From Sporisorium sorghi (taxonomy: Eukaryota; Basidiomycota; Ustilaginomycetes; Ustilaginales; Ustilaginaceae): 64,000 nt of DNA. The position numbers were made by a program, and so were the translations under genes. Under the pieces are notes generated by a model. That model was not told where the DNA came from, did not search any database, and saw only the letters and a program-made list of their open reading frames with translations. This document shows positions 10,150-20,124 of the stretch, one piece after another (positions within the stretch are counted from its first letter, which is position 1; each line of letters starts with the position of its first letter). The stretch spans positions 1 through 64,000 of the forward strand of contig JALCCG010000071.1 of assembly GCA_023212695.1 (NCBI GenBank). The letters run 5' to 3'.

Positions 10150-10636
10150 CTTGTCGGTCGGTCGACGCTCATACGCGTGTTGTGGTGGTGGAGGTTGGCC
10201 TGGACTGCCTCGAAGATGTCAGCCGGATCTGCGCAGGGCAATGCGCGATCGATCAGTGGCTCTTGTCGCGGTCAGGATGATGTGATGTAGCGGTGAATTG
10301 AGAGTAGGGATGGTTGTCAGATCAAAGGGTGATATTTTCGTGGCAAGTTCTTGTGTTGGTCTTTGAGCGCAGAAGTCGCGTCGCGCGACCTATGGCTCCC
10401 GATGTGCTGTTCCCGATTTGAGGCGAATCTCACACGTGATTTGCGCATCGAAATCGTCTGTGCTCTGGAATTCCACTTGCGATTCTTCCGAATCCGACCG
10501 GCTGACTTGCTCTCTCTCTCCACTTTGTCGACAATCTCCTCGTCCATCATCATCATCATCATCGACGACGGCGACCAACTATCGTCTCACTCGCACTCCG
10601 TCGTAGTCCCATTCCACAAGATCAACGGCCACAGAA
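10150..10636. promoter_or_regulatory. divergent promoter, kinetochore gene / Mic19-like gene
   Basis: A 487-base interval between two divergent starts. It contains a run of about seven CAT/ATC trinucleotides near 10542-10565 on the Mic19 side and no credible reading frame. Confidence 0.5.
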
Positions 10637-11260
10637 ATGGGCGCTGCAGCTTCCAAACAGAGTGCCGGCGCTGCTGCACCGACAGCACCACCTGCCGAAG
10701 ACAAGCAGGCGCATCCTCTCCAGGTAAGCTCATTCCCACAACCTCCCGCCTCGCCAAATGGGCTGCTTTCTGACACCTTCCGACCTGCTCCATCACTGCT
10801 ACAGTTTGGCCGTTCTCTGTTGAATTCGCTCGACAAAACCTCCCTGGACAACGTCGATGGACCAGACGCCTCGCGCCAAGTGAAGCTCGACACGTCGATC
10901 CAGCAAAAGATCAAGTCTGAACTCGAGCGTCTACGCAAAGAGGAAGCCGACGTGCGCGCCGAGATCGAAAAGGCTATTGAAAAAGAAAACCTCGCACGGG
11001 AGAGCAAGTACAAGGGCGCATCCGAGGGCAAGAACTCCAACGTCCTCCGCCAGGAGCTCGACCAGCTCCGCTCCAAGATCGACAAGTACAACAAGCAAAA
11101 GGATATCTCTAACTATGCGGGCGTGAAGGAGGCACAGGAGGCGCTGGTCAAATGCTACAAGTCACAACCGGACAGGACGTTGGATTGCTGGAAGGAGGCC
11201 GAGGAGTTTAAGAAGGCCGTGGCGAATGCTGAGAGGCAGTTTATCTCTTCGTTCAGCTGA
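10637..11260 (+). CDS. MIC19: MICOS complex subunit, Mic19 type (DUF1690); in-frame intron 10724-10804
   Basis: Read without splicing this is 207 residues. A clear intron with GTAAGC at 10724, a CTGAC branch site near 10770 and CAG ending at 10804 is 81 nt long; removing it gives 180 residues and joins His-Pro-Leu-Gln to Phe-Gly-Arg-Ser-Leu-Leu, the expected family sequence. Mic19 sits at mitochondrial cristae junctions on the intermembrane-space side, bound to Mic60. The N terminus, Met-Gly-Ala-Ala-Ala-Ser, fits an N-myristoylation signal, known in this family. The middle (about 55-135 after splicing) is a charged coiled coil. The C-terminal CHCH-like element has two cysteines, C146 and C157 (C-x10-C), with the pattern known in fungal Mic19. 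Both Mic19 and Mic25 descend from this family; the single fungal member is normally called Mic19. Confidence 0.85.
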   Translation: MGAAASKQSAGAAAPTAPPAEDKQAHPLQVSSFPQPPASPNGLLSDTFRPAPSLLQFGRSLLNSLDKTSLDNVDGPDASRQVKLDTSIQQKIKSELERLRKEEADVRAEIEKAIEKENLARESKYKGASEGKNSNVLRQELDQLRSKIDKYNKQKDISNYAGVKEAQEALVKCYKSQPDRTLDCWKEAEEFKKAVANAERQFISSFS

Positions 11261-11503
11261 GAGATTGAAGCTTTGAAGAGGTGTATCACTGAATCTGTAG
11301 ACGTTTTCATAGCGATCGAATGTGTCGTCAAAAGGACATACTTGCAATGCATCCGCTCTCGAACAGTTCTCAACAGCAGCTGCGATGCGCTCGAAAGCAT
11401 TCTCCTTGCCGACTGCTCCCACTGCACTCACGGCGACACTCTTCGTCTCTGCAATAACACTCTATAATTGAAACGATAAACACACAAAAGAGGCACCACC
11501 ATC

Positions 11504-12631
11504 TCAGCTGCTGATCCATCTTGCCCGGTACACAATCGTCGGCGACTCGATCTCGCTTTTGCTCTGCACAACCCTGAGCTCTCTTCTGCGCATCCTGTCG
11601 ACCCTCTCCTGAGCCTCGTCGTGCTTTCCGTCCGCACCCTGCGCTGATGCTGGCGGAAGCTCCTTTTCGAGCTGTTCAATGACGCGGCACGTGTTGCTGA
11701 GGATGCCCTGCAGACTCGCGATAGCCAACTCGCTTGCCTTTGCAATAGGCGTCAAAGGTTTTGCGCTCGTCCCATTGCTCCGCACCGCTTCTGTTGCGGA
11801 GTCGTCGTCGGGGTGAAACCTCCCAAGTGTGAGTGCGGCAAACATGTCGCCGACACCTGAAAAGTACCCTTGCACTTCCGGGAACTGGATCGACCAGATT
11901 TCCAGCTCCTCCGCCGTCACACTCGGCTCCTTGCGCTCTCCATCCGCATCGATGTCGATCTCGCAGCTCGAGCCCACTTGCAGCATCGCCGGCCGCCCAT
12001 CTGCCAGGCTCCTATGCGCGCCGATCTTCGCCAGATCCGCGTCGGGGAGCTCTATCGATGTGATAATCACATGCGGCACCTTGTGCTTCCTGTGCAGAGT
12101 GAGGATGACCTGCTTGAGGCTGTTCAGGTCGGCGATGTCGATCCCGGTCAGCGCCTGGGCCTCGAACTGGTTCGGCGTGATGATCGTGGCGTACTCCAGC
12201 ATCGCGCGGTAGATGGGCAGGACTTCGGGGGCAACGTACATCCCGCGGCCCATATCGCCCATGACGGGGTCCAGGAGGTAGATCAGCCCGCCTTCGCGCT
12301 GACCACCCCGCGAACGCAGCTTTTTGACAAGTCCCAAAACAGCCTCGACTACCGCAGCGGATGGCATGTAGCCCGTCAGCATCCGCGAGTAGCGCAGCAG
12401 GCCGTTTTGGTCAAGTCCGTCAAAGATTTGCTGTAGGTGCGAGGCGTCGAAGCGCTGCCCGCCCCATCGACCGTAGCCCGTGTGGTTGCTGAACTGGACG
12501 GTGTTGGTCACGTCGACGTCCCAGCCGAGGAGTTGGAGTGGGAACGTGGCAGAGCGGTTGCCGACGTAGCCCGAGACGACGTGGCTTTGGATGCTGAGGA
12601 TGCGCGAGGGGTCGGGGACGTTAGCTGCCAT
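11504..12631 (-). CDS. pyridoxal kinase
   Basis: A ribokinase-fold enzyme that phosphorylates pyridoxal, pyridoxine and pyridoxamine in the cytosol (vitamin B6 salvage; yeast Bud16/Bud17 family). The chosen start gives 375 residues. An open frame upstream to 12796 adds 55 residues with no family match. Motifs: ILSIQSHVVSGYVGN at 11-25 (substrate loop), GYGRWGG near 52-58, a DPVMGD block at 121-126, TPNQFEA near 152-158, and the ATP/anion-hole motif with the catalytic Asp, Gly259-Val-Gly-Asp262. The C-terminal 60 residues are longer than in bacterial enzymes and contain a charged tail. It shares a short divergent promoter with the RED-like gene. The enzyme identity is secure; which yeast paralogue it matches is not. 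Confidence 0.93.
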   Translation of the reverse strand: MAANVPDPSRILSIQSHVVSGYVGNRSATFPLQLLGWDVDVTNTVQFSNHTGYGRWGGQRFDASHLQQIFDGLDQNGLLRYSRMLTGYMPSAAVVEAVLGLVKKLRSRGGQREGGLIYLLDPVMGDMGRGMYVAPEVLPIYRAMLEYATIITPNQFEAQALTGIDIADLNSLKQVILTLHRKHKVPHVIITSIELPDADLAKIGAHRSLADGRPAMLQVGSSCEIDIDADGERKEPSVTAEELEIWSIQFPEVQGYFSGVGDMFAALTLGRFHPDDDSATEAVRSNGTSAKPLTPIAKASELAIASLQGILSNTCRVIEQLEKELPPASAQGADGKHDEAQERVDRMRRRELRVVQSKSEIESPTIVYRARWISS

Positions 12632-12937
12632 CGTGGAGGAGCTTCTTGTCGAGATTAGAGCGGTGGTATCCGCAGAGATGGATTGTGGAAGTCTATCCGT
12701 GCGATCGTCTATCGCCAAGTCAAAGAAGAGGCTTCGACTGAGCTTTGAGGTCGTGATTCGAAGTAAGGTGTAAGATATCGAAGATCGTCTGATCAAGAGA
12801 TATAGAAATTCGGCACGATTCTTTTACGCGAGCCAATTAAGCATCCTTTGCCTGCCGCTGCCCGAACAATTGACCGAGTCAGCTCAAAAGTTCATGCGAA
12901 GAACAAGCTTGCCATCCACCACCACGCCACACCCACA
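12632..12937. promoter_or_regulatory. divergent promoter, pyridoxal kinase / RED-like gene
   Basis: A roughly 300-base interval between two start codons. Part is open in frame with each gene, but these extensions do not match the families. No clear motif was seen. Confidence 0.5.
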
Positions 12938-14401
12938 ATGGACCAAGACGCATTCCGGCAGCTCATCTCCACATCCTCCGCCGTCTCCGGCTCCTCCTCC
13001 AACCGCGCATTCGGCAAAGCGCCCAAGCGCTCCACCACCACTTCCACCTCAACGAAACCCTCCGATCTGAAACCGCGCAAGCTCAAGCCCCACACCAAGA
13101 ACAACTCCGACGGCTACGTGGACCGCGCATCCGCCCGGCGCTCCGGTGCGCCCAGCTCCGAGTTCAGCGACATCGAGGCGCTCCACCGCGATTTCGAGGC
13201 GCGCATTGCCGCAGCTGAGACCGACGAGGAGCGACAGCGGCTGCGCGAGCAGATCAGCAGCGTGGGTGGCGATGCGAAGCATTCAGTGCTGGTGAAGGGG
13301 CTGGACTGGGCGTTGTTGGCGCAGAATAGGGCGCGGATCGAGTGCGAGAGCGGCGGTGCGGTAAGCGGGGAGCGGGAGGAGGACCTCGAATCGGCGTTTC
13401 AGGAGGGTCGTGCGGAGAAGGACGCGGGTGGGAAGAGGAGTAGGGATGACATCGTGGATGCGATCAGGCGGAGGAGGGAGGCCAAGGTGGCTGCGGGTGC
13501 GTCGATCGGAGCGAGCGGGTTTCGTCCGATCGGGTTCAAGCCAATTGGCGGGGCGGAGAAGGCATCAGAGGATGATGGTGCGGAGTACAAGTGGGTTAAT
13601 GGGAAGAGGATGCGCAAGAAGAAGAAAGGCGGGTTGGTGGCTGGAGAGCAGTCGGCTTCGAAGGACAGTCATGACAGTCGAGATGCGGCTGCGGAGAAGA
13701 GCGGGTCGGAGAGCCAAAAGGCGGAGGGCACAACGCCATCACTCGATGCGACAGACCCCATGGCCACACTGCAATCCTCTACAGTTGCAGACAGCGCACC
13801 GGGGCAGACGGAGAAAGAAGCATCGATCTCCGAGACAGCTCCCGAAGCAGTTGTTAGCTCGAAGGAGGACCTACCGGCGACTCCCAAGGCACCCCAAACT
13901 CCCCACGCACCACAGGAGGAAGAGGACGACGACGACGACGAAGACGACATCTTTGCCGACGTCGGAGGCTGGGATGGTATTCCTGACGCCAAGGACGAGG
14001 ACGATCGTGATTCCGAGGAAGGCGCCATTTCACCGCCTTCAGTCGTACCTCCCGCTGCCAGCTCTCAAACCCCACCGCCGATAGCAGCAGCAGCACCTCC
14101 GTCCGCTTCACCACCAGCTACGGTACCGCAGTCTCTCACCGGAGCACTTCCTGCAGCTGCCATCGAGACCCTCGCAGCATCACCGAAAGAAGATCGCCAA
14201 CCACCCTGCGACGCCGCTCCCGAGCTCAAGCCCGCCGTCGAACCACATTTCTCGTCCGTCTCCACCACCATCTCAGCCGCAGAATCATCACCACAACCAC
14301 CCTCACCGGCGGCACCCGAACCCAAGCCCAAGTCCAAGAAATCCAAATGGGACGACGACCTGGACGACGCCAAGAAGAAGAAAAAGAAGAAGCACCATTG
14401 A
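12938..14401 (+). CDS. RED/IK-like spliceosomal protein
   Basis: A 487-residue protein matching the RED N-terminal domain. RED (IK in animals) enters the spliceosome at the B complex with Smu1. The diagnostic blocks are YVDRASARR at about 60-68 and GGDAKHSVLVKGLDWALL at about 110-127, followed by Ala-Gln-Asn-Arg-Ala-Arg-Ile, the same order and spacing as in RED proteins. The remaining 350 residues are low complexity, with an acidic run near 330-345 and a C-terminal Lys-Lys-Ser-Lys-Trp-Asp-Asp-Asp followed by a lysine run and two His. The Arg-Glu/Asp dipeptide repeat that named the animal protein is not evident. The ATG at 12938 (acaATGG) is preferred to the one at 12848, because the family match begins shortly after it and the 30 extra residues look like leader. 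Confidence 0.8.
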   Translation: MDQDAFRQLISTSSAVSGSSSNRAFGKAPKRSTTTSTSTKPSDLKPRKLKPHTKNNSDGYVDRASARRSGAPSSEFSDIEALHRDFEARIAAAETDEERQRLREQISSVGGDAKHSVLVKGLDWALLAQNRARIECESGGAVSGEREEDLESAFQEGRAEKDAGGKRSRDDIVDAIRRRREAKVAAGASIGASGFRPIGFKPIGGAEKASEDDGAEYKWVNGKRMRKKKKGGLVAGEQSASKDSHDSRDAAAEKSGSESQKAEGTTPSLDATDPMATLQSSTVADSAPGQTEKEASISETAPEAVVSSKEDLPATPKAPQTPHAPQEEEDDDDDEDDIFADVGGWDGIPDAKDEDDRDSEEGAISPPSVVPPAASSQTPPPIAAAAPPSASPPATVPQSLTGALPAAAIETLAASPKEDRQPPCDAAPELKPAVEPHFSSVSTTISAAESSPQPPSPAAPEPKPKSKKSKWDDDLDDAKKKKKKKHH

Positions 14402-14548
14402 ACCTCGCTTCCACATGCAATCATATACCCTCTCATCGCATCGTCCAATTGCAAGCCACGCCATCGAGACACTGTCTGAAACGAGACTACACAGAGGCGA
14501 TGAGCAACAGTACTATTACAGAAAACAAAGCCATCGCGGGTATACCAA

Positions 14549-16252
14549 TCACTTCGAGCCGACGCCCACACTGCTGAGAACGCCGACGCCTTTACTACGA
14601 ACAACGTCCAAACAAGCATTACACTTGGGGTGCACCAAGACGAGCTCCGCGCGCATCTCGTCAGCCATCTGCGGCCCAGACGCCACAAACCCGCCATGCA
14701 TCGTCGGCACACCCGCCGTCTGGACGTCCGAGCTTTGGCGGCTGGCTCCACTCTCGGCGGACGACGAGCGGTGTCTCTGTTGCGGCGGGGGCGACGAAGC
14801 CATCCCGCGTTGTTGCACCACGCGCTGCTTCTCCATCCAGCTATCGACCGCGACAATCCCCGACGGCCGCTCGAGAGCCAAATCGCACGCAGCGCAGTCG
14901 TCACACCCGGGCGCGGATGCAGCTGTCGTCGGTGCGACAAGCAGCGTGGCGGGAGGCGTCCTGGGACTGGCCGAAGAAGCCGTCCTGCTCGATGCTCGAT
15001 TGGACGCGGTGAGCTGCTGTACGGCAGTAGCATCTTGCTTGGCGAGGCATCGCGAGCACCGACAGTTCTCGCCACATCCGCACGCAGGAGGCACGAACTC
15101 GGTCGACATATCGACGGCTCGCAGCAGAAGCTCGATGCTCGGCGCTGCTGATGCAGAGGCACCTTTGCCAGAGCAGCCGTTGCTCGTCGTTGCACTGACT
15201 GACGCTGCCGTATCCGCAACCCGCTTCCGCTGCAGACACGAGTTGCCCGAGCATGCGCAGCGAGCCGGGTCGCAATCTTGGGCAGCACCGGACTGCTTGG
15301 GCGAGACTGGTGCGCGTCGCTGTCGCTGATCCGAGCAGCACGTGCACGCACCGGCGCTGCGACAGCCGCAAGGGTTCATGAGGCTGGACAGCGAGAGCGT
15401 AGAGTGGCGACGTGGTGTAGCCTCTTCGTCAGACTCTGATGATGGTTGGACACGCACGGCGCTACGTGGCGCGTGGATGCTGGGCAGGCTCCAAGAGGTG
15501 GGAGCACGGTGCGGTCTGATGGGAGCCAGCACGTTGTTGAGAGCGGGCAGGGTATAATCAGAGGGCGAGTCGCTGCTGATTGTGCGCACGAGCGATGTCG
15601 CGTTGGAAGCGCCTTGCGTTCTGGACTTCTTGGAGGGACGCTGGTCATCCGAACCATCGGTGCTCTCTGAGGACGACGCTTCGTCAGCGATACGAGGCAG
15701 GATGGGAACGTTTGACCTTGCCGCCGCTAGCTTCTTGCCCGAGTGAGAAGCGGGAGTTGATGCTGCTGCTGCTGTCCAAGGCTTCTTCCCCGAGCAATCG
15801 CAACGAACGTGTCGGCCACTCTCCTTGCGCTTCTTGCGGCAGATTTCGCACTGTGTCGGTGGCCTGCCCTTGCTGCGAACAGGATAAAGGGGGCCTTTGG
15901 AGCCGTCCTTGTGTGTGCAAGAAGACGTGCGATGGCCGCGAATGCATGCAGCGCAGGCGTACTTGACACCAGCAGCAGCAGAGGAAGGATCGAGAGGAGC
16001 ATCGCCATGGCTAGCTCTGCGAGGCGACGAGATGGTGCCCAGCTCAGCATGCTCGTCGGCAGGAGGCGAAGGTGTTGAATATGCCATACTGTGGGCTGTA
16101 GTAGGCGCTCTGACGTACGAGGTGGATGAGGACGTCGAGTACACCTGCATGTGTGATGGCTCTCTAGAGCGTGGTGGCGAGATCATGGAGTCGCTGTAAC
16201 GATGAGAGAAGAGGCTGGATGGCCTCGAGGCGGTAGCTGTTGTCGCTGTCAT
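14549..16252 (-). CDS. copper-fist transcription factor
   Basis: The start at 16252 gives 567 residues; the frame is open to an ATG at 16384 (611 residues), but the inner ATG has A at -3. Copper-fist proteins (Ace1, Mac1, Cuf1) bind copper and DNA and control copper uptake, detoxification or iron genes. The domain covers about residues 96-154: GVKYACAACIRGHRTSSCTH, then Lys-Gly-Arg-Pro-Pro (128-132) and Cys-Glu-Ile-Cys, with the basic Arg-Lys-Lys-Arg segment. In most family members the domain begins at residue 1; here a 95-residue Ser/Thr-rich extension precedes it. Further C-terminal, three Cys clusters occur: CGCRSAGACTCC, a second with Cys-Asp-Pro-Ala-Arg-Cys-Ala-Cys, and CGCGENCRCSRC. Such clusters bind Cu(I) in known family members. 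Which genes it controls cannot be read from the sequence. Confidence 0.88.
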   Translation of the reverse strand: MTATTATASRPSSLFSHRYSDSMISPPRSREPSHMQVYSTSSSTSYVRAPTTAHSMAYSTPSPPADEHAELGTISSPRRASHGDAPLDPSSAAAGVKYACAACIRGHRTSSCTHKDGSKGPLYPVRSKGRPPTQCEICRKKRKESGRHVRCDCSGKKPWTAAAASTPASHSGKKLAAARSNVPILPRIADEASSSESTDGSDDQRPSKKSRTQGASNATSLVRTISSDSPSDYTLPALNNVLAPIRPHRAPTSWSLPSIHAPRSAVRVQPSSESDEEATPRRHSTLSLSSLMNPCGCRSAGACTCCSDQRQRRAPVSPKQSGAAQDCDPARCACSGNSCLQRKRVADTAASVSATTSNGCSGKGASASAAPSIELLLRAVDMSTEFVPPACGCGENCRCSRCLAKQDATAVQQLTASNRASSRTASSASPRTPPATLLVAPTTAASAPGCDDCAACDLALERPSGIVAVDSWMEKQRVVQQRGMASSPPPQQRHRSSSAESGASRQSSDVQTAGVPTMHGGFVASGPQMADEMRAELVLVHPKCNACLDVVRSKGVGVLSSVGVGSK

Positions 16253-16777
16253 GGTTATGTCGGTTACCAAGCTTGTCAAGCAGCGACGGGTGTAGGGTCG
16301 AGAAGCACCTATGACACCGAAAGCTGCAAGTGCTGTAGGGAAAGAAGGTGGTGGTGTGTGTGAACGACAGGCGGCGAAGAGCAAAGCAGTGCTGGATGGA
16401 AGGAGATGTGAGTACGGGTAGGTCGGAGCCTTCTACCAGAGTCAATTGAGCTTCATCTTGAGGGCTATGAAGAGGAGATGAGCAGAGTAAAAGACCCGAA
16501 GTGAAGACGATGGTCGGAGGGCGAAGGGCGAAGGGCGAAGAGCGACTTGAGCCTGGAGTCGGGGTCAAGACAACATGTTTGCCGACTTGATCAGCAGATC
16601 AGAGGGAGTGCGCTCGAATGCGAGACCGTGGGGATGGTTCCGATGGTGGGAGAGGCGAGGTGGCAAGGGCTAAGGTCGAGGTTGACCGAGGCTGTTGTGT
16701 CTGGTGTGAGAGAAGAAAGCAATGAGCTGTTGCGGCTAATTTGGCGCGGAAAAGGATGGGCGGAGGGTTTTTTTTTT

Positions 16778-16809
<32 letters not shown>

Positions 16810-17736
16810 TTTTCTTTTTTTTCCTTTCGACTCGGAGCGTTGCGTGATATGAAGTGCAGAACAAGCTCGACAGAAAGGGTCCGGGGTTGTGCAGACAGAC
16901 AGAAGCGAGCGAGCGGCGGCTTTTGACAGCTTCCGCCAGGCTCTTGTTGACGATCATTCTTCAACCCTGATTCCACAACAGTCGCAGCCGCAGCCGCCGC
17001 TTCAGCTCAACAGCAGCAGCACTAGCAGCAGCAAAGATCGCGCAGCCGAGCGAGTGAGTGACTTGTGCCGGCACGCATAGAGTAGTTTTTGCGGAGAGTG
17101 AGCTAGTGTAGCTACGTAACACACTTTATGACGCAACAACCCTGAGACCACGCTAGAGCAAAAGTATGCTGCACCAGCACCACCAACACCATTCTTTGAC
17201 CCCGTGTCCTTCATGGGTCGAGGGTTGCCAGTGCTAGTCTTCATGCCTTCAGCTTGGCTCGGACTGCACGCTCTAGCCCGTTTCGACGCTGTCACTCATC
17301 AGGCCTCGTGTGATGTCAAGAAAATAGCGCAGCACCGTGCGCAGAAGAGGGCAGAGAGCCAGCCAAACTCGCTCTGCGCTGGTCTACGGCCCTGCCTCCT
17401 TGTCGTCGTTGGTAGGAATGCCACTTGGCGTCGGATGGGTTCAGGGCGTCCAGGTCTGCTTTTTTGCGCAAGTTCAAATTTGTTAGGCCTATCATTCTGA
17501 CATGCCCAAAATTTCGCACACCTCGTTATCGGAATTCGGGCAACAGAAACCCTCGCTTTTCGACATTTTGGAACTTCCTCGATGAGGAGCAACACCTTGA
17601 CCTGCCACCATAACGAATCCCTGACGGTGTATCCTCTCTCTCCATATACCAACACTCGTCATCGGACTCGGACCAACCCTAATCACAACAACCTCCAAAC
17701 CTCCCTCTCTCATCCCTTCGGAGCGGCGCCTCCACC
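16253..17736. promoter_or_regulatory. divergent promoter with a long T run, copper-fist gene / CLF1
   Basis: A 1.5 kb interval between two divergent genes. It holds an almost pure T tract at 16768-16822, broken by two single C bases. Small reading frames on both strands show no family resemblance. The size is large for this gene-dense sequence and would allow long leaders or regulatory sites for the copper-fist gene. Confidence 0.5.
16768..16822. repeat. long T tract with two C interruptions
   Basis: Fifty-five bases, all T except C at 16790 and 16814, in the interval between the copper-fist gene and CLF1. Confidence 0.95.
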
Positions 17737-20049
17737 ATGTCCCGCACCGCCCCACGCATCAAGAACCGCGCGCCCGCGCCCATCCAGATCTCCGCCGAGC
17801 AGCTCCTCCGCGAAGCCCAAGAGCGCCAAGAAGCACCCGCCGTCGTCCCCCTCCAGAAAATCGAAGACTATGAAGAGCTCGAAGAGTATCGCGGCCGCAA
17901 GCGCGCCGACTTCGAAGATCGGCTGCGGCGCAACAACATCAACATGTCCACGTGGATCAAGTACGCCACCTGGGAAGCGAGCCAGGGAGAGATGGACCGG
18001 TGCCGCAGCATCTACGAGCGCGCGCTCGATGTCGACCCGCATCATCTGCCTGTGTGGCTGCGGTATACGGAGCAGGAGCTCAAGATGCGCAATGTGCAGC
18101 ATGCGCGCAACTTGTATGACCGTGCGGTGAGCATTTTGCCGCGCATCGATCAGCTTTGGTACAAGTACGTGCATTTGGAGGAGCTGCTGGGCAATGTGGC
18201 GGGGACCAGGCAGGTGTTTGAGCGGTGGATGGCGTGGGAACCGGAGGAGAAGGCGTGGGCTGCGTACATCAACCTCGAGGTTCGATACGACGAGCTCGAT
18301 AGGGCGAGCGCGATATGGGAGCGCGCCGTCACGTGCCATCCCACCTCGAAGCAGTGGATACGTTGGGCCAAGTTCGAAGAGGACCGCGGCAACCTCGAAA
18401 AGGCGCGGGTCGTGTTCCAGATGGCGCTCGACTATATCGGCGAGGACGAGCAGGCGATGGAGAAGGCGCAGAGTGTCTTTACGGCGTTTGCAAAGATGGA
18501 GACGCGCCTCAAGGAGTACGAGCGCGCAAGGGTGATATACAAGTATGCGCTGGAGCGGCTTCCGCGTTCGAAATCCGAGGGGATCTACTCGAGCTACACG
18601 CGCTTCGAGAAGCAGTTCGGCACCATGAGCAGCGTCGAGGATACCGTGATCGGCAAACGGCGGATTCAGTACGAGGAGGAGCTGGCGGCCGAGGGGGGTG
18701 CGGCGGACTACGACACCTGGTTCGACTACACGCGGCTCGAGGAGGATGCCTATCGTGCGCTGGCTGCGTCGGGAGGCTCAGCGGAACAGCTCGAGCATGC
18801 AGTAAAACGTGTCCGCGAAGTCTACGAGCGCGCCATCGCCCAAGTGCCCGCTTCACAAGAAAAACGCGACTGGCGACGCTACGTCTTCCTCTGGCTGCGC
18901 TACGCCCTCTTCGAAGAAATCGACACGCGCGACTATGATCGGACAAGAGAGATCTACAAGGCCGCCATCGCCGTCGTGCCGCACCGCCGCTTCACCTTTG
19001 CCAAGCTCTGGATCCAATACGCCCGCTTCGAAGTACGCCGGCTCGAGCTCACCACAGCCCGAAAAATCATGGGCACCGCCATCGGCATGGCGCCCAAACT
19101 GAAACTCTTCAGCAGCTATATCGATCTCGAGCTTTCGCTCAAGGAGTTTGACCGGGCGCGCAAGATCTACGAAAAGGCGCTCGAGTGGGATGCGACCAAC
19201 TCGCAGACGTGGGTGCGCTTTGCGGAGCTCGAGAAGAACCTGTTCGATACCGAGCGGGCACGGGCGCTGTTCGAGCTGGGCGTGGGGCAGGCCGAGAGTG
19301 CAGATGGGCTGGATATGCCCGAGATCGTGTGGAAGGCGTATATCGATTTCGAGTTCGAGGAGCGCGAGTGGGGCAGGGTGGAGGCGCTGTACGAGCGGTT
19401 GTTGGATAAGAGCGGGCATGTGAAAGTATGGATTTCGTATGCGCTTTCCAAAATCAACCAGGCAACTGCGATGGACGAGGACGAGGACGAATCCGACTCG
19501 GAAGACGACGACGCAGACGCCGAAGCCTCCAAACGATCGCGCGAGCTGACCGCAGACGAGCAGCAAGCGCGCATCGCCCGCCGTGCCACACTCACCTCGG
19601 CGGCACGCGACATCTTCCAGCGCGCCTACGACAGCCTCAAATCACGCTCGCTCAAGGACGAACGTGTCCTGCTACTCGAATCCTGGAAAACGTTCGAGCG
19701 CGAGCACGGGTCGCCCGCGACACTGTCGAGCGTCGAGGCCAAGTTCCCGCGGGTGGTCAAGAAGCGCCGCCCCATCGCAGACGCAGGCGCAGCCGAGGAT
19801 GGCGCGATGGAGGAGTACTACGACCTTATCTTCCCCGACGACGAGGAGAAGGGCAAGGGCGCATTCAAGCTGTTGCAGATGGCGCATGCTTGGCGTGCGG
19901 CTCAGGCGGCCAAGGAGCAGGCCGGACAGCAGCAGCAGCAGCCTGTCGAGCAAGAAGCGGACGCAGAGAGGCTCGATATCAGCATGGACGACGACGATGA
20001 CGACCAAGTAGAAGAGGCACAGGACGAAGCACCCTCAGATGACGCATAA
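17737..20049 (+). CDS. CLF1: pre-mRNA splicing factor Clf1 (Syf3/crooked neck)
   Basis: A 770-residue protein made of tandem HAT (half-a-TPR) repeats. Clf1 is a scaffold of the Prp19-associated complex in the spliceosome nucleus and joins U5/U6 particles to the activated complex. The N terminus with [19 protein letters not shown] at about 8-26 is the family signature. Successive HAT units follow, with Trp-x2-Tyr-x2-Trp/Phe-Glu patterns (for example Trp-Ile-Lys-Tyr-Ala-Thr-Trp-Glu near 71-78) through about residue 690. An acidic Asp/Glu-Ser stretch splits the repeats near 580-600, and the C-terminal 60 residues include a short Gln run and an acidic tail, making it longer than the yeast protein. 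It converges with SET1, with only about 75 bases between the stop codons. Confidence 0.96.
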   Translation: MSRTAPRIKNRAPAPIQISAEQLLREAQERQEAPAVVPLQKIEDYEELEEYRGRKRADFEDRLRRNNINMSTWIKYATWEASQGEMDRCRSIYERALDVDPHHLPVWLRYTEQELKMRNVQHARNLYDRAVSILPRIDQLWYKYVHLEELLGNVAGTRQVFERWMAWEPEEKAWAAYINLEVRYDELDRASAIWERAVTCHPTSKQWIRWAKFEEDRGNLEKARVVFQMALDYIGEDEQAMEKAQSVFTAFAKMETRLKEYERARVIYKYALERLPRSKSEGIYSSYTRFEKQFGTMSSVEDTVIGKRRIQYEEELAAEGGAADYDTWFDYTRLEEDAYRALAASGGSAEQLEHAVKRVREVYERAIAQVPASQEKRDWRRYVFLWLRYALFEEIDTRDYDRTREIYKAAIAVVPHRRFTFAKLWIQYARFEVRRLELTTARKIMGTAIGMAPKLKLFSSYIDLELSLKEFDRARKIYEKALEWDATNSQTWVRFAELEKNLFDTERARALFELGVGQAESADGLDMPEIVWKAYIDFEFEEREWGRVEALYERLLDKSGHVKVWISYALSKINQATAMDEDEDESDSEDDDADAEASKRSRELTADEQQARIARRATLTSAARDIFQRAYDSLKSRSLKDERVLLLESWKTFEREHGSPATLSSVEAKFPRVVKKRRPIADAGAAEDGAMEEYYDLIFPDDEEKGKGAFKLLQMAHAWRAAQAAKEQAGQQQQQPVEQEADAERLDISMDDDDDDQVEEAQDEAPSDDA

Positions 20050-20124
20050 ACACGCATTCCCGCCTCAGCACACAGTGTCACACGCAATGCAATCCTACGA
20101 CAAAAGCGATCACTTCCACTCGCC

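Noticed and set aside
14065..15351. Minus-strand frame of 428 codons
   Set aside because: Arg/Ser-rich shadow overlapping the copper-fist gene in another frame and the 3' end of the RED-like gene.
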